Shown in pieces: positions 40,083-49,300 of a stretch of DNA of 57,531 nt. Location of the stretch: positions 1 through 57,531 of IMG/VR virus record IMGVR_UViG_3300027777_000042. One strand, written 5' to 3'. The notes under the pieces were generated by a model. It searched no databases. It was not told the origin of the DNA and saw nothing but the letters and a program-made list of their open reading frames with translations. This DNA comes from a virus. The position numbers were made by a program, and so were the translations under genes. The stretch's first letter is position 1. Each line of letters begins with the position of its first letter.

Positions 40083-40860
40083 ATTTAGAAAGATTATTGC
40101 AGTATTCTTAATGAATACATGGAATGATAAACTTCAGTACACATTTGCCGAAGAAGATATTGACCAAACTATTGATGAATTGTTTAGGTTTGAATTGCTA
40201 CCAACTGCAATGGAAACCATTAATATTACATGGACAGTTAATGGCATGGATATGGTAGATACCACCCATTTAATTCGCCATAGACTATTTAGCTTTTCAG
40301 CTCAAGTCTGTAGTGATAGAGATATGCGTGATGACAATGTGATGGTTAAACCTTCAATCATGGCTAATAAGGATTTCTATGAACGTTACCAAAGCATTAC
40401 TAATGCAGCTCGTGATCTTTATATGGATATGCTTGATAGCGGTGAAGTCCATGGCCTTGATGCTCGCACTATTATGCCTAGGAATTTTGAACATTTTTAT
40501 ATGGTTCGCTGTACTATTAAAGATCTTATGGGATACTGCATTATGCGTGGTGATGAACAAATCCAAACCACGGTAGATAATGTCATTGCAATGAAGTTAT
40601 GGCTTGAAGTATTGAAGATCTATCCATTCCTTAAAGGATTAGTGGACTTCAGAAAACCAGATGCTTTCTATCAAAAACAATGTGGTAAAGGTAAAACAAA
40701 TATATTCCCACCAAACGCAAAGAATGACAACTTTAACTGGTGTGAAGAACAATTTGTTTACAAACGGCCTAGAGATGAATTTCCAGGCAGTGATTCTTAC
40801 TTACAAATCCGTGAGTTTTTATTAGCACAAATGGATGCTATTGAAAAGAGATACGTATGA
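39937..40860 (+). CDS. thyX: ThyX-like flavin-dependent thymidylate synthase (divergent)
   Basis: 307 aa; AAGGGG precedes ATG 39937. The key segment reads TTHLIRHRLFSFSAQVCSDR, with the RHR of ThyX. The usual RHRxxSxNxxSxR continues here as RHRLFSFSAQVCSDR, that is Ser for Asn and two extra residues before S-x-R. Other parts: SIPEFRKIIAVFLMNTWNDK, DARTIMPRNFEHFYMVRCTI, DNVIAMKLWLEVLKIYPFLK, YKRPRDEFPGSDSYLQIREF. ThyX makes dTMP from dUMP with FAD and methylene-THF. The altered motif may mean a different product, such as a modified pyrimidine. Confidence 0.72.
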   Translation: MPKVNKDQMPNLQKMHTEIKFHKKPDPINFMNQLENINVKIVGAPSIPEFRKIIAVFLMNTWNDKLQYTFAEEDIDQTIDELFRFELLPTAMETINITWTVNGMDMVDTTHLIRHRLFSFSAQVCSDRDMRDDNVMVKPSIMANKDFYERYQSITNAARDLYMDMLDSGEVHGLDARTIMPRNFEHFYMVRCTIKDLMGYCIMRGDEQIQTTVDNVIAMKLWLEVLKIYPFLKGLVDFRKPDAFYQKQCGKGKTNIFPPNAKNDNFNWCEEQFVYKRPRDEFPGSDSYLQIREFLLAQMDAIEKRYV

Positions 40861-41105
40861 AACGATGGTATGAATGTGAAAAGAAGCTTAAAACGTTTAA
40901 GCAACGTGAACGTAGAAGACTCTTCCATGAGTTCAAACGTCAATATGCAGAAAACTGGGCTGATGTCACACTTCATCCATTGTATGACGTAGTAGTCAAT
41001 TTAAAAAGACAAATGGAAGTTGCTGAATTTTATGATATGCATAAACAGTCACTTAACAGAAGTGTGAAAGTCTATAAACAATATTTAGAAAGTATATATG
41101 GATGA
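40857..41105 (+). CDS. Small basic helical protein (82 aa)
   Basis: Strongly basic helical sequence: MKRWYECEKKLKTFKQRERR, RLFHEFKRQYAENWADVTLH, DVVVNLKRQMEVAEFYDMHK. No known family. ATGA overlap with the ThyX-like gene and an 8-nt overlap with the next small gene. Could bind nucleic acid. Confidence 0.5.
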   Translation: MKRWYECEKKLKTFKQRERRRLFHEFKRQYAENWADVTLHPLYDVVVNLKRQMEVAEFYDMHKQSLNRSVKVYKQYLESIYG

Positions 41106-41250
41106 AGCAATAATCAAAAAAACTTACAATGACTGGGTGGAATTACTTAAGCGTTCAAACAATGAAGATATGCTTAATGATCCATATTCCATATGGTATG
41201 AAGCATTTCATGTGGCAACTATCTTAATCGAAAGAAAAAATGACGCCTAA
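41098..41250 (+). CDS. Small acidic protein (50 aa)
   Basis: Fills the gap between the previous gene and the glycosyltransferase-like gene, overlapping both. MDEAIIKKTYNDWVELLKRS, then NNEDMLNDPYSIWYEAFHVA and TILIERKNDA: two helices. The ribosome site is weak, so expression would rely on coupling. No known family. Confidence 0.5.
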   Translation: MDEAIIKKTYNDWVELLKRSNNEDMLNDPYSIWYEAFHVATILIERKNDA

Positions 41251-41920
41251 GATAGGTATCTTTACACCATTACATGGTAGACCTGATTTTGCTAGAATGG
41301 TGGCAATGCAGTTTGCATTTCAGACTGTATTGCCAACACATGTAGCATTTTATCAAAATGGCCCATTTGAAAATTATCAATGGGCTATCAATGATCTTAA
41401 ATTGCCATACCGATATGACTGGATTTACAATGGCACAACTGATAAACATCAAGAAAATTGGTATGGTATACCATTAAAAATGCTGCTTAGTTATGATTGC
41501 GATTATTATTTTTGGTGCGACCAAGATGATATCTATCAGTCAGATCATATTTCAAATAGTATAGCAGACTTAATTCTTAATGATGCAGATATTGTGCTAA
41601 ATAGCTTAGGTGGCTTATTAAAAGTAAATAGCAAAAACTTTACTTATGAAGTAACTAGATTCAAAGCGCATGACCCAGATGGTATTAGCTCATCTATGGC
41701 ATTTAATAAACGGTTTGCTAAAGAGTTGTACATTGACTTGTATAAAAATTTAGATACTGTGGCTCATTTTTGGGCTGATAATGTGGTAAGCCGAGAAACT
41801 ATGCCTAAGTTTAAAGTGTATCGTAATCCTACAAGGCATACAGTAACGTATCTATGCCATAACGGAACTACTTCATCGGCACATTGGTTAGAAGATTTAC
41901 CGCCAGTAAAAACTAATTAG
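41240..41920 (+). CDS. Second GT-A glycosyltransferase-like protein (226 aa)
   Basis: MTPKIGIFTPLHGRPDFARM and FQTVLPTHVAFYQNG are the first strands of a GT-A fold; DCDYYFWCDQDDIYQSDHIS holds the DQDD metal motif; FAKELYIDLYKNLDTVAHFW and DNVVSRETMPKFKVYRNPTR form the acceptor side. Only the fold is shared with the GT-like protein at 29.4 kb. It is the last gene of the rightward unit and its TAG overlaps the opposing stop by 4 nt. Target (DNA, virion or host envelope) unknown. Confidence 0.65.
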   Translation: MTPKIGIFTPLHGRPDFARMVAMQFAFQTVLPTHVAFYQNGPFENYQWAINDLKLPYRYDWIYNGTTDKHQENWYGIPLKMLLSYDCDYYFWCDQDDIYQSDHISNSIADLILNDADIVLNSLGGLLKVNSKNFTYEVTRFKAHDPDGISSSMAFNKRFAKELYIDLYKNLDTVAHFWADNVVSRETMPKFKVYRNPTRHTVTYLCHNGTTSSAHWLEDLPPVKTN

Positions 41921-43188
41921 CGTGATTTAGGCAATGGGCTGTTATCTTCCCATTCACTGGGTTGATTGCCTTTATAAATATCATATGCTATACCAGGAAT
42001 AGTTGCTAATGCACCTACACCTCTTACTGCAGCATTTGGTGCCATCATTCCAGCACCACCTAATGCACCTAATGCATGAACTGCCATTGGCCCATATCTA
42101 CCTTGGTCAAATTCATTTTTAGCTTGTGCACCAAAATAGCCTGAAATACTTCCACCTGCAGGTGGCGCAAATTTACCTAGCATTCTGCCAAGTCTTGCTA
42201 TATTGCCTTCAGCTTTAGCTTGTTTAGCCATTTCTTCGGCTTTAACTTTTTCACCTTCAGCTAATGCTTGTTGTCTTGAAACAGCTTCATCATGTTGTCG
42301 ACTATAAGGGCCTGCTTTAGCTAGTTTATCATGTTCAGCTCTAAGTTCTTTTAACTTGGCTTCTGACTCAGCAACTTTTTGTTGTGCATCTAAATAAGCT
42401 TTTTTGGCTGCTTCTTGTGAAGGTGTAAATGGCACATCACGGTTAGGCTCAATAATGCCTGCACGATTTACTCTAAATTTAGCACCTTCAGAACCTTTTA
42501 GCCCTTGACCTTCAAATTCTTTATTGCCTTGTTGCATGCGGTAATTTCTTGCTGCTTCAGCAACTGATTTACCACCAGGACCCATACTACCAGTTGAACC
42601 TGTTGTACCTGTGCTAGGATTTTCAATAGCCCATTTATCACCGGTGTCTAATGATAATGGCATAGCATTTAATTGCTTTGCAGCTTGTGTTGCATTAGCT
42701 AAATTACCCACATGTTGCTCATGCATTTGACCAGTGGTTTGCATTGCTTGTTGTAATGAAGATAACTGATTAGTGTGTGCTAACTGTCTTTTTACAAGGT
42801 CAGCCATCATTGCTTGTGCGGATGCTGATTGTCCTGCAGCAGAAGTATTGGCACTAATAACATCTGGAGGTGTAACTGCTTTAGGCAATGGCATGGCATA
42901 CCCAGCACCAGCTCCAATACCTGCACCAATAATGCCGTACTTAGAAGGATCAAGCGGTTGATTTTGCACTGGTGCTTGTTGCACAGGTGGTGATGGCGGT
43001 TGTAACTGCATTCCTGCAGGCGGATTAGCTAAATTACCATTAGCACCACCAGATATCATTGCATTCTGATCTTGTACATTTTGTGCAGGTTGCATTTCAC
43101 CAAGCACAGGATGTATATCCCCAAGTGTTGCACTAGGATTTAAAAATGGATCAATTGCAGGCTGTTGTGGAGTCATTGGTTGTACCAT
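41917..43188 (-). CDS. Putative ejection/internal virion protein (423 aa)
   Basis: Gln/Pro/Ala-rich N terminus (PPAGMQLQPPSPPVQQAPVQ), a GIIGAGIGAGAGYAMPLP hydrophobic glycine patch, a coiled coil about residues 255-340 (KKAYLDAQQKVAESEAKLKE, LAEGEKVKAEEMAKQAKAEG) and a C-terminal glycine/alanine helix pair (MAVHALGALGGAGMMAPNAA). Such features (coiled coil plus membrane-active helices) fit P22-type ejection proteins, which leave the capsid to form a channel. It is the last gene of the leftward unit, after the M23 protein. Inference from composition and position. Confidence 0.5.
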   Translation of the reverse strand: MVQPMTPQQPAIDPFLNPSATLGDIHPVLGEMQPAQNVQDQNAMISGGANGNLANPPAGMQLQPPSPPVQQAPVQNQPLDPSKYGIIGAGIGAGAGYAMPLPKAVTPPDVISANTSAAGQSASAQAMMADLVKRQLAHTNQLSSLQQAMQTTGQMHEQHVGNLANATQAAKQLNAMPLSLDTGDKWAIENPSTGTTGSTGSMGPGGKSVAEAARNYRMQQGNKEFEGQGLKGSEGAKFRVNRAGIIEPNRDVPFTPSQEAAKKAYLDAQQKVAESEAKLKELRAEHDKLAKAGPYSRQHDEAVSRQQALAEGEKVKAEEMAKQAKAEGNIARLGRMLGKFAPPAGGSISGYFGAQAKNEFDQGRYGPMAVHALGALGGAGMMAPNAAVRGVGALATIPGIAYDIYKGNQPSEWEDNSPLPKSR

Positions 43189-43191
43189 AGA

Positions 43192-45087
43192 TCACCTTTG
43201 TCCGCTAAGTTGGCGATAAAACTTATTATAGTTTTCTGTAATTGTATTATAAGGTGAGTTATCATCTGTAAAAAAATGATGTGCACCTAGTTTAGGGTTG
43301 CTTGCATAAGGCTTATAAGCATTAAACATAGATAACTTTGCATTGTTATACAACAAATGTTTTGCAGCCCATTCTTGAACTACAGATGCAGGATCTTTTT
43401 CTGAAGCCATTGGTGTTTTATACAAACGATCTTCAAAGTTTGTAGGATTACTACCCAATACTTTTCCACGTTCTGCAATACTTGCAAGATAGATATTACC
43501 TAAATTACGCTGCACAGTTCTTAAATCTTTTAACTGTTGTTCATTTAAGTTACCATATTCTGCAAATGTCTGCACAGGCAAACTGATGGGAAACCTACCA
43601 ACTTTTGCACCTTCATCCATGGCATGTTTAAGACCTGCCCACCAAGAACCTGAACCTAAAATATTGAAAACACTAGGATTAGTCTTGGCTATCTTTAGCA
43701 CTTCTTCAATTTCATCATTCTGATTTTTAATAACACCAGGTGTTGATGCATACAATTCACTAACATGTGCTTTCCAATTCTTATCATTTTCAGTAATACG
43801 GTCAGAGATCACTTTGTTTTGTGTTGCAAGGGGTAAACCTTCAAGATCAGATGCTTGATTCCCTAGCATTGCAGCAGGTGCACCAGCAGGCATGTTAGTA
43901 GGTAATGGGCCTTTGTTCGGGGCACTTACTTGTGGCGTAGTTTGTTGCTGTGGTTGCGCAAATGAAAGAATAGATTGAGGATCAATTGCTTTACCATTGT
44001 GCTGTATTCCAAACTCAACATGTGGCCCAGTGACCTTCCCTGTGGCCCCTAGAGTACCAATTGGTTGGTTAACCCCTATAACATCACCAAGTTTTACAGT
44101 AGCATCTTTCAGATGTGCATAGTAAGATGTTGATCCATCAGCATGCTTAACTTCTACACGATTGCCATAACCACCTACAGGGCCTACTGAAGAGACTGTT
44201 CCCGGGATAATTGCATTAACAGGTGAACCTTCTTTACCTGCAATATCAATACCACTATGGAATTCTTTAGTCTTGTTATCAAATGGATTTAATCTTTCAC
44301 CAAATGGACTAGATATTCTGCCATTTGCAACAGGTAAAGGCACAGATGCTGTAGTTACAGGCTTATTAGTATTACCTTGCATTAAAGATGGATCAATATA
44401 GCTGTTCAACATGCTTACCACACCAGGGCCTTGTTCAGAAATTAACTTAGCGATGTCAAATCCAAATTTACCTTTGTTAATGTTTTGTCCTAATTCAGAT
44501 GCCGCAACTTCACGTTCTTTTAAAGGTAATTCTTTAGTGAGTTTGTAGTTTCTGTCTATTTCACCTTGTCTAATTTTTTCACGTTCAACTGCAGCAGTTC
44601 CTGCTTTAAATACTGTCTCGCCTAAGCTTTTATCCAATGAGCCAATCATCATCATTTTTTCAGGCGTTAATTTTGCAAATGCACTTGCTGGCATATCACC
44701 TGACTCAATTGCTGATTGTATTTGCACAGGATCTGTTGTGCCTAATTCAGGGCCCATTAAACCCCCTAGCATCTTTAATGCTTTAGCCTTATTAGACACT
44801 TCATATTGTTGACCAGCCAACTGGGCGGTCATTAAAGCCCGTTGTGGCGCAAGTGATTCTTCAGCGGCTTGTTGTCTACCAAGTTCTGTTGCTGTTCTAC
44901 CAATGGCTTCACCAGCACTTCCAGTTTTGCCTGGGTCAAATAACTGACCTGCTAGTGCAAAGTAATTAGGCTGAACTCTTTGTGTTAATGCAGATAAAGC
45001 ATTCTTAATTGCTGCATTGTATGATTCTGTTGCAGTGTCATCACCGCCTGCAACAATTGGTATAGAAGAAGATGTTGGAAGTGCCAT
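43192..45087 (-). CDS. Virion protein with M23 (LytM-type) peptidase domain
   Basis: 631 aa. Helical N-terminal 240 residues; M23 domain about residues 255-375: RISSPFGERLNPFDNKTKEF, HSGIDIAGKEGSPVNAIIPG (HxxxD), GYGNRVEVKHADGSTSYYAH, IGTLGATGKVTGPHVEFGIQ. In LytM peptidases the last motif is HxH; here HVE replaces the second His with Glu. C-terminal 230 residues are helical (AKHLLYNNAKLSMFNAYKPY). Probably an ejected or tail-tip enzyme that locally opens peptidoglycan during DNA entry, placed with the other ejection candidates. Confidence 0.72.
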   Translation of the reverse strand: MALPTSSSIPIVAGGDDTATESYNAAIKNALSALTQRVQPNYFALAGQLFDPGKTGSAGEAIGRTATELGRQQAAEESLAPQRALMTAQLAGQQYEVSNKAKALKMLGGLMGPELGTTDPVQIQSAIESGDMPASAFAKLTPEKMMMIGSLDKSLGETVFKAGTAAVEREKIRQGEIDRNYKLTKELPLKEREVAASELGQNINKGKFGFDIAKLISEQGPGVVSMLNSYIDPSLMQGNTNKPVTTASVPLPVANGRISSPFGERLNPFDNKTKEFHSGIDIAGKEGSPVNAIIPGTVSSVGPVGGYGNRVEVKHADGSTSYYAHLKDATVKLGDVIGVNQPIGTLGATGKVTGPHVEFGIQHNGKAIDPQSILSFAQPQQQTTPQVSAPNKGPLPTNMPAGAPAAMLGNQASDLEGLPLATQNKVISDRITENDKNWKAHVSELYASTPGVIKNQNDEIEEVLKIAKTNPSVFNILGSGSWWAGLKHAMDEGAKVGRFPISLPVQTFAEYGNLNEQQLKDLRTVQRNLGNIYLASIAERGKVLGSNPTNFEDRLYKTPMASEKDPASVVQEWAAKHLLYNNAKLSMFNAYKPYASNPKLGAHHFFTDDNSPYNTITENYNKFYRQLSGQR

Positions 45088-45095
45088 ATTTACCC

Positions 45096-46316
45096 TTATC
45101 CGTTTCCGTAACCATTAAGACCGGGATTATCTTCCATTGGAACTGGTGTGCCATTAGAGTACACGTATCCTGTGCCATTCCAGTACATTGAATCACCACC
45201 AACTGTATTACCAACAAAATTTAATGATGTACCACCAGGAGTACTTGGATTTAACCATCCTTTAACCGTATTAGCAATACCTTGGCCTAAGTTTGTATTG
45301 CTAACACCTGCAGCTAATGCACCAAGTCCTGCAACTTGTTGTAATGGTGAAGCAGAATAAGCCCCAGGAATAGGACCAGTATAACTTGATGCCGTGGACG
45401 TAGGTATTGTAAACCCTCTTAACAAAGAGGCTTCATTTGCCAGTCCTTGCATTGGGAAGTTTTGCTGATTCTGTGCAATTGTTTGTTGTTGACCACCTAA
45501 TGTAGCCAATGCATTAACATCACCTAAGCCTAAGGATTGTGTGCTATTTGCTAAATTACCTAGTTGATTAGCTGCATTTATTTTATTTGACTGCTCTTGA
45601 ACACCTGCATTTGTTGCAGTATTGTATGCAGCTTGTTTTGCTGCGGCTTGTTGTGCAGTAATGCCTAATCCAGCATTTGCAAGAACTTCACCTAATGCTT
45701 GCTGGCCTCGTAAAGATCCAAAACCACCTGATCCAACAACACCAGCATTTGCTTGTGGCGCTAAGTTCTGAGCAATATTAGCTTGACCTAAGTTGCCAAT
45801 TGAGTTTACTAAATCAGTAGTTGGTGAATTATCCATTAAAGATTTAATATCACCTGTTAAACCACCTGCAGCTGTTTGTGCCAACCCTGTTGCTGCATTT
45901 AGCGTGGGAATGTAATTACCTACATTAGACGCAGTTTGATTAAATGCAGCAGTTTGTAAATCTGTAGGGCCAACAAACTGCGCATTTTGATTAGCTTGTT
46001 GACCTTGTGTTGCTATTTGATTTAAATAATCTGTATAAAAAGTCGGTGCTGCAGTAGCTTGCTGTTGTGAAGTTGTAATGTTAGGCAGTGCCGCACCTTG
46101 TGTAAAAGTACCTTGCACTGTTGAACCCGGTGTCACACCTAAATTAGGTGGTTGTGCATAACCAGTTGCAGCAGCATTAGTTGCGCCTGCTGGTGTTGTG
46201 TATGGGGTAATTGTAGGATTGCCTAGACTTGGATTACCTGCATTTATAGCTGATGGTTGCATCAGATTTAAATTAGAAGTTAACGGGTTAAATGCCGTGG
46301 TTGTTGGTAGTGCCAT
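45096..46316 (-). CDS. Putative ejection/internal virion protein (406 aa)
   Basis: Asn/Gln/Ala/Gly-rich helical protein: YLNQIATQGQQANQNAQFVG, PTDLQTAAFNQTASNVGNYI, GLAQTAAGGLTG, NIAQNLAPQANAGVVGSGGF-GSLRGQQALGEV. The FVGPTDLQ and GSGGFGSLR motifs recur in phage internal-protein genes beside P22-like nozzle genes. Central helix region AAAKQAAYNTATNAGVQEQS. Seems to be a pore or DNA-ejection component; the neighbours on both sides are of the same class. Confidence 0.55.
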   Translation of the reverse strand: MALPTTTAFNPLTSNLNLMQPSAINAGNPSLGNPTITPYTTPAGATNAAATGYAQPPNLGVTPGSTVQGTFTQGAALPNITTSQQQATAAPTFYTDYLNQIATQGQQANQNAQFVGPTDLQTAAFNQTASNVGNYIPTLNAATGLAQTAAGGLTGDIKSLMDNSPTTDLVNSIGNLGQANIAQNLAPQANAGVVGSGGFGSLRGQQALGEVLANAGLGITAQQAAAKQAAYNTATNAGVQEQSNKINAANQLGNLANSTQSLGLGDVNALATLGGQQQTIAQNQQNFPMQGLANEASLLRGFTIPTSTASSYTGPIPGAYSASPLQQVAGLGALAAGVSNTNLGQGIANTVKGWLNPSTPGGTSLNFVGNTVGGDSMYWNGTGYVYSNGTPVPMEDNPGLNGYGNG

Positions 46317-46318
46317 GA

Positions 46319-49300
46319 TTATTTAACACCTTTCAAGTATTCCAATGGTGACTTTGCCTTGGGTGGTATTTTATCAGGTGGGGCAGATCTTTTATGTTTT
46401 CTTATTGCTTGACGCATTTTATCTAACATTTCTGCACCAGCATCGGAAGAGCCATTGCCTAAAGCTGCCACAGTGTCAGCATCAAATACATACTCACCAT
46501 CAGCAAGCATGGCAGGAATATCATCAGATTGCCCATCGCCTTTTCCTTTCACATAATGACCTGTTGCACCAGTAATAAATTCAGGCTTATGATCTACAGT
46601 TCCGCCATCTTTATATGTTGGAAGTGCACCACCATTAATTGCTTGCAATCCTGCAGATGTTAATGCATTAAAGCTATTAGGGTTTGAACCACCAGTTCCT
46701 AATCCTGTACCTGGAATTGGCGTGGATGTTGTACTTGCCACTTGTGTTGGTGATAACGGTGAACCACTAGATCCAGTTTGCGGCCCTAACATTGACATAT
46801 TTGACTGCATTAATGCACCAGAACCTGAACTATCATTTTGTGCTCCTTTACCTGATAATAAAGCTAATGTGCGTGAGTCTAAATGATTTAATCCTGGGTA
46901 TAGTTGTTTTAAATCTTCCATAAGCTTCTTTCTTTCTGATACTGGTGCTGCTGCAAGCATTGAAGCAACTAAATTTGCCGGTAATGTCCCATAAGTGTTT
47001 GTTGTACTGCCACTAAGTGCTGCGCCTGTTGTCGGCGTTGATGTTATTGGTGGCCCACCAGAAGTACCAGAAGTTCCTGATGTGCCAGAAGTTCCTGATG
47101 TGCCAGAAGTTCCTGATGTGCCAGACTTACCAGAAGTTCCTGATGTACCAGATGTGCCAGATTTACCAGAAGTGCCTGAAGTCCCTGACTTACCAGATGT
47201 CCCTGAAGTCCCTGACGTCCCTGATGTGCCTGACGTTCCTGATGTGCCTGACGTTCCTGATGTGCCTGACGTTCCTGACTTACCAGAAGTTCCGGATGTT
47301 CCAGATACACCAGAAGTTCCGGATGTTCCAGATACACCAGAAGTTCCAGACGTACCAGACGTACCAGACGTACCAGACGTACCAGACGTACCAGAAGTTC
47401 CGGATGTTCCAGAAGTTCCGGATGTTCCAGAAGTTCCGGATGTATTAGATGTATTAGATGTTCCTGAAGTATTTACTGTTGTGCTTGTTGGATTTGATGT
47501 AACAGCCACACCTGAAATGCCTGAAGTACCTGAAGTCCCAGATGTACTTAATATGCCCGGTGTTCCAGATGTGCTATTAATAGTAGGTGAACCACTTACA
47601 GATTGTGTACCTGTGGAACCTGTTGTACTAACACTTGTATTTGAAGCACCATTAAACCCTGGTGCAAGACTAATATTATGATTACTAAAATAAGTATTAA
47701 CAGTCCCAATAGGTAAGCCCATAGATAGAGCAATATCAGATGCCGTTAAACTATGTGAACTAGCCCAATCAGCTATTTGCTGTGCTTGTTCTTGTGAAGT
47801 TATACTACTATTAGCTAAAATAGAATTTATACTAGATGCTGTATTTGATGCATTACTACCACTTGCTTGTGTGCTTGCACTACTAGCCGTGGCTGGTGCG
47901 CTTGAAGTTGCAATAACAGGTGGTTTTGTTGTTGTTTCTGTAACAGGTGGTGTTGTTGTAGTTGCAGTAACAGGTGGTGTTGTTGTTGTTGTTTGAGTGT
48001 TATCAGTTGGCTTAACAACTGCACTATTAATATTATCTTTAAGTTGGTTAAATGCTGCAATATCTTGTGGCGTTTTTAGTAATGTAACGTCAAAAGAATT
48101 AATCTTATTAACTGCATCTGCTTTATTTGCATCTGAATCAAATGCATACAATGAAATATCACCTGTAGGTTTAATACCCGGTAAACCACCAAAAAAACCA
48201 GGTAAAAAATCTGTTTTGCCCGTTGTATTATTCGTTGTTGCACCAGTTCCAAATAATGCCTCTTTAATTGCTTTTGGATCTTCTGTACCAAATGAAAATA
48301 TTGAACCTATTTGCGATAAAAAGTCATTACTTACAGCAGGTGTTGTAGATGCTGAGTTTGTTGCAGCCCCTGAAGATGATGATCCTGTTGAAACCATCCC
48401 AGGTTGCTGACCAGATGTATCTACCCATTGTCCTTGACTATTTTGTGCATATATTTTACCTGTGGTGGTGTCAGTATATGAACCATCTTTATTATCTGTG
48501 ATTTTACCTGATGCAACATCATTTCTAAATGCGGTATTAATTGCATTTTGTACGTTATTAAATGCGGCTGTTGTTAAAGCATCACCTTGATCATCAGTTA
48601 TAGTGCCTCTTATTACTTGATTAACTGCATCATTTAATGCTTTATTGTATTGCAAATATGCACTATTTATCAATGTCTGTGACTGTGGCGTAAATGCAGT
48701 CATAGCATTTGACAGACTATTTTGCGTATTTGCAACCATTTGCTGCCCATTAGCTATGGCATATGCTTCTTCAGGCGTGTATCCAGCTGTTGTATAAGTC
48801 TGATATAAATTTTTTGCATCATCTGACAGTGAATTGACTGAATCAGATATTTTAGTTCCCGTTGTGCCACTAGTACCTGATGTTAATGCATTACCTGCAG
48901 ATCCTGCCAATGATCCGATAATTGCATTAGATACTGCAGTTTTATCACCACCATTTAATGCACTTGTTGACGCTGCATTAACAACACTGCTAGTTGCTTT
49001 TGCGATTTTTGATAAATTATCCGCGGATAAAGTATCTTTAAACGATGATGTAATTTCATTGGCTGCTGCAGTACCTAGTCCATTTGCAATTAAGCCATTC
49101 GTAAATGCTGTAAGTACTTTAGTTGCATCACCACCTGCTGCAGCTGAACTTACAGATCTTACAAGTGAATTAGCTACAATATTGCTAACTTGTGTTGGTG
49201 TAAAAATACCATTAATAGATGAAGAAATAGCAGTTGGATTAATAAACTGATTGACTAAATTTGTAGCATTAGCTGATGCACCGCCTGTAACAGCGCCTGT

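Noticed and set aside
47058-47470. Possible CRISPR array
   Set aside because: Units are 9 bp, contiguous and in frame with a protein; there are no spacers and no cas genes. The Cas4-like protein at 34797 is a phage-type nuclease.
46995-47681. Long plus-strand open frame full of PDVPEVP repeats, and other frames across the 9-bp repeat array
   Set aside because: These are the antisense and shifted reading of the GTS array; a 9-bp repeat keeps all frames open. No ribosome site, and the minus-strand gene is complete.
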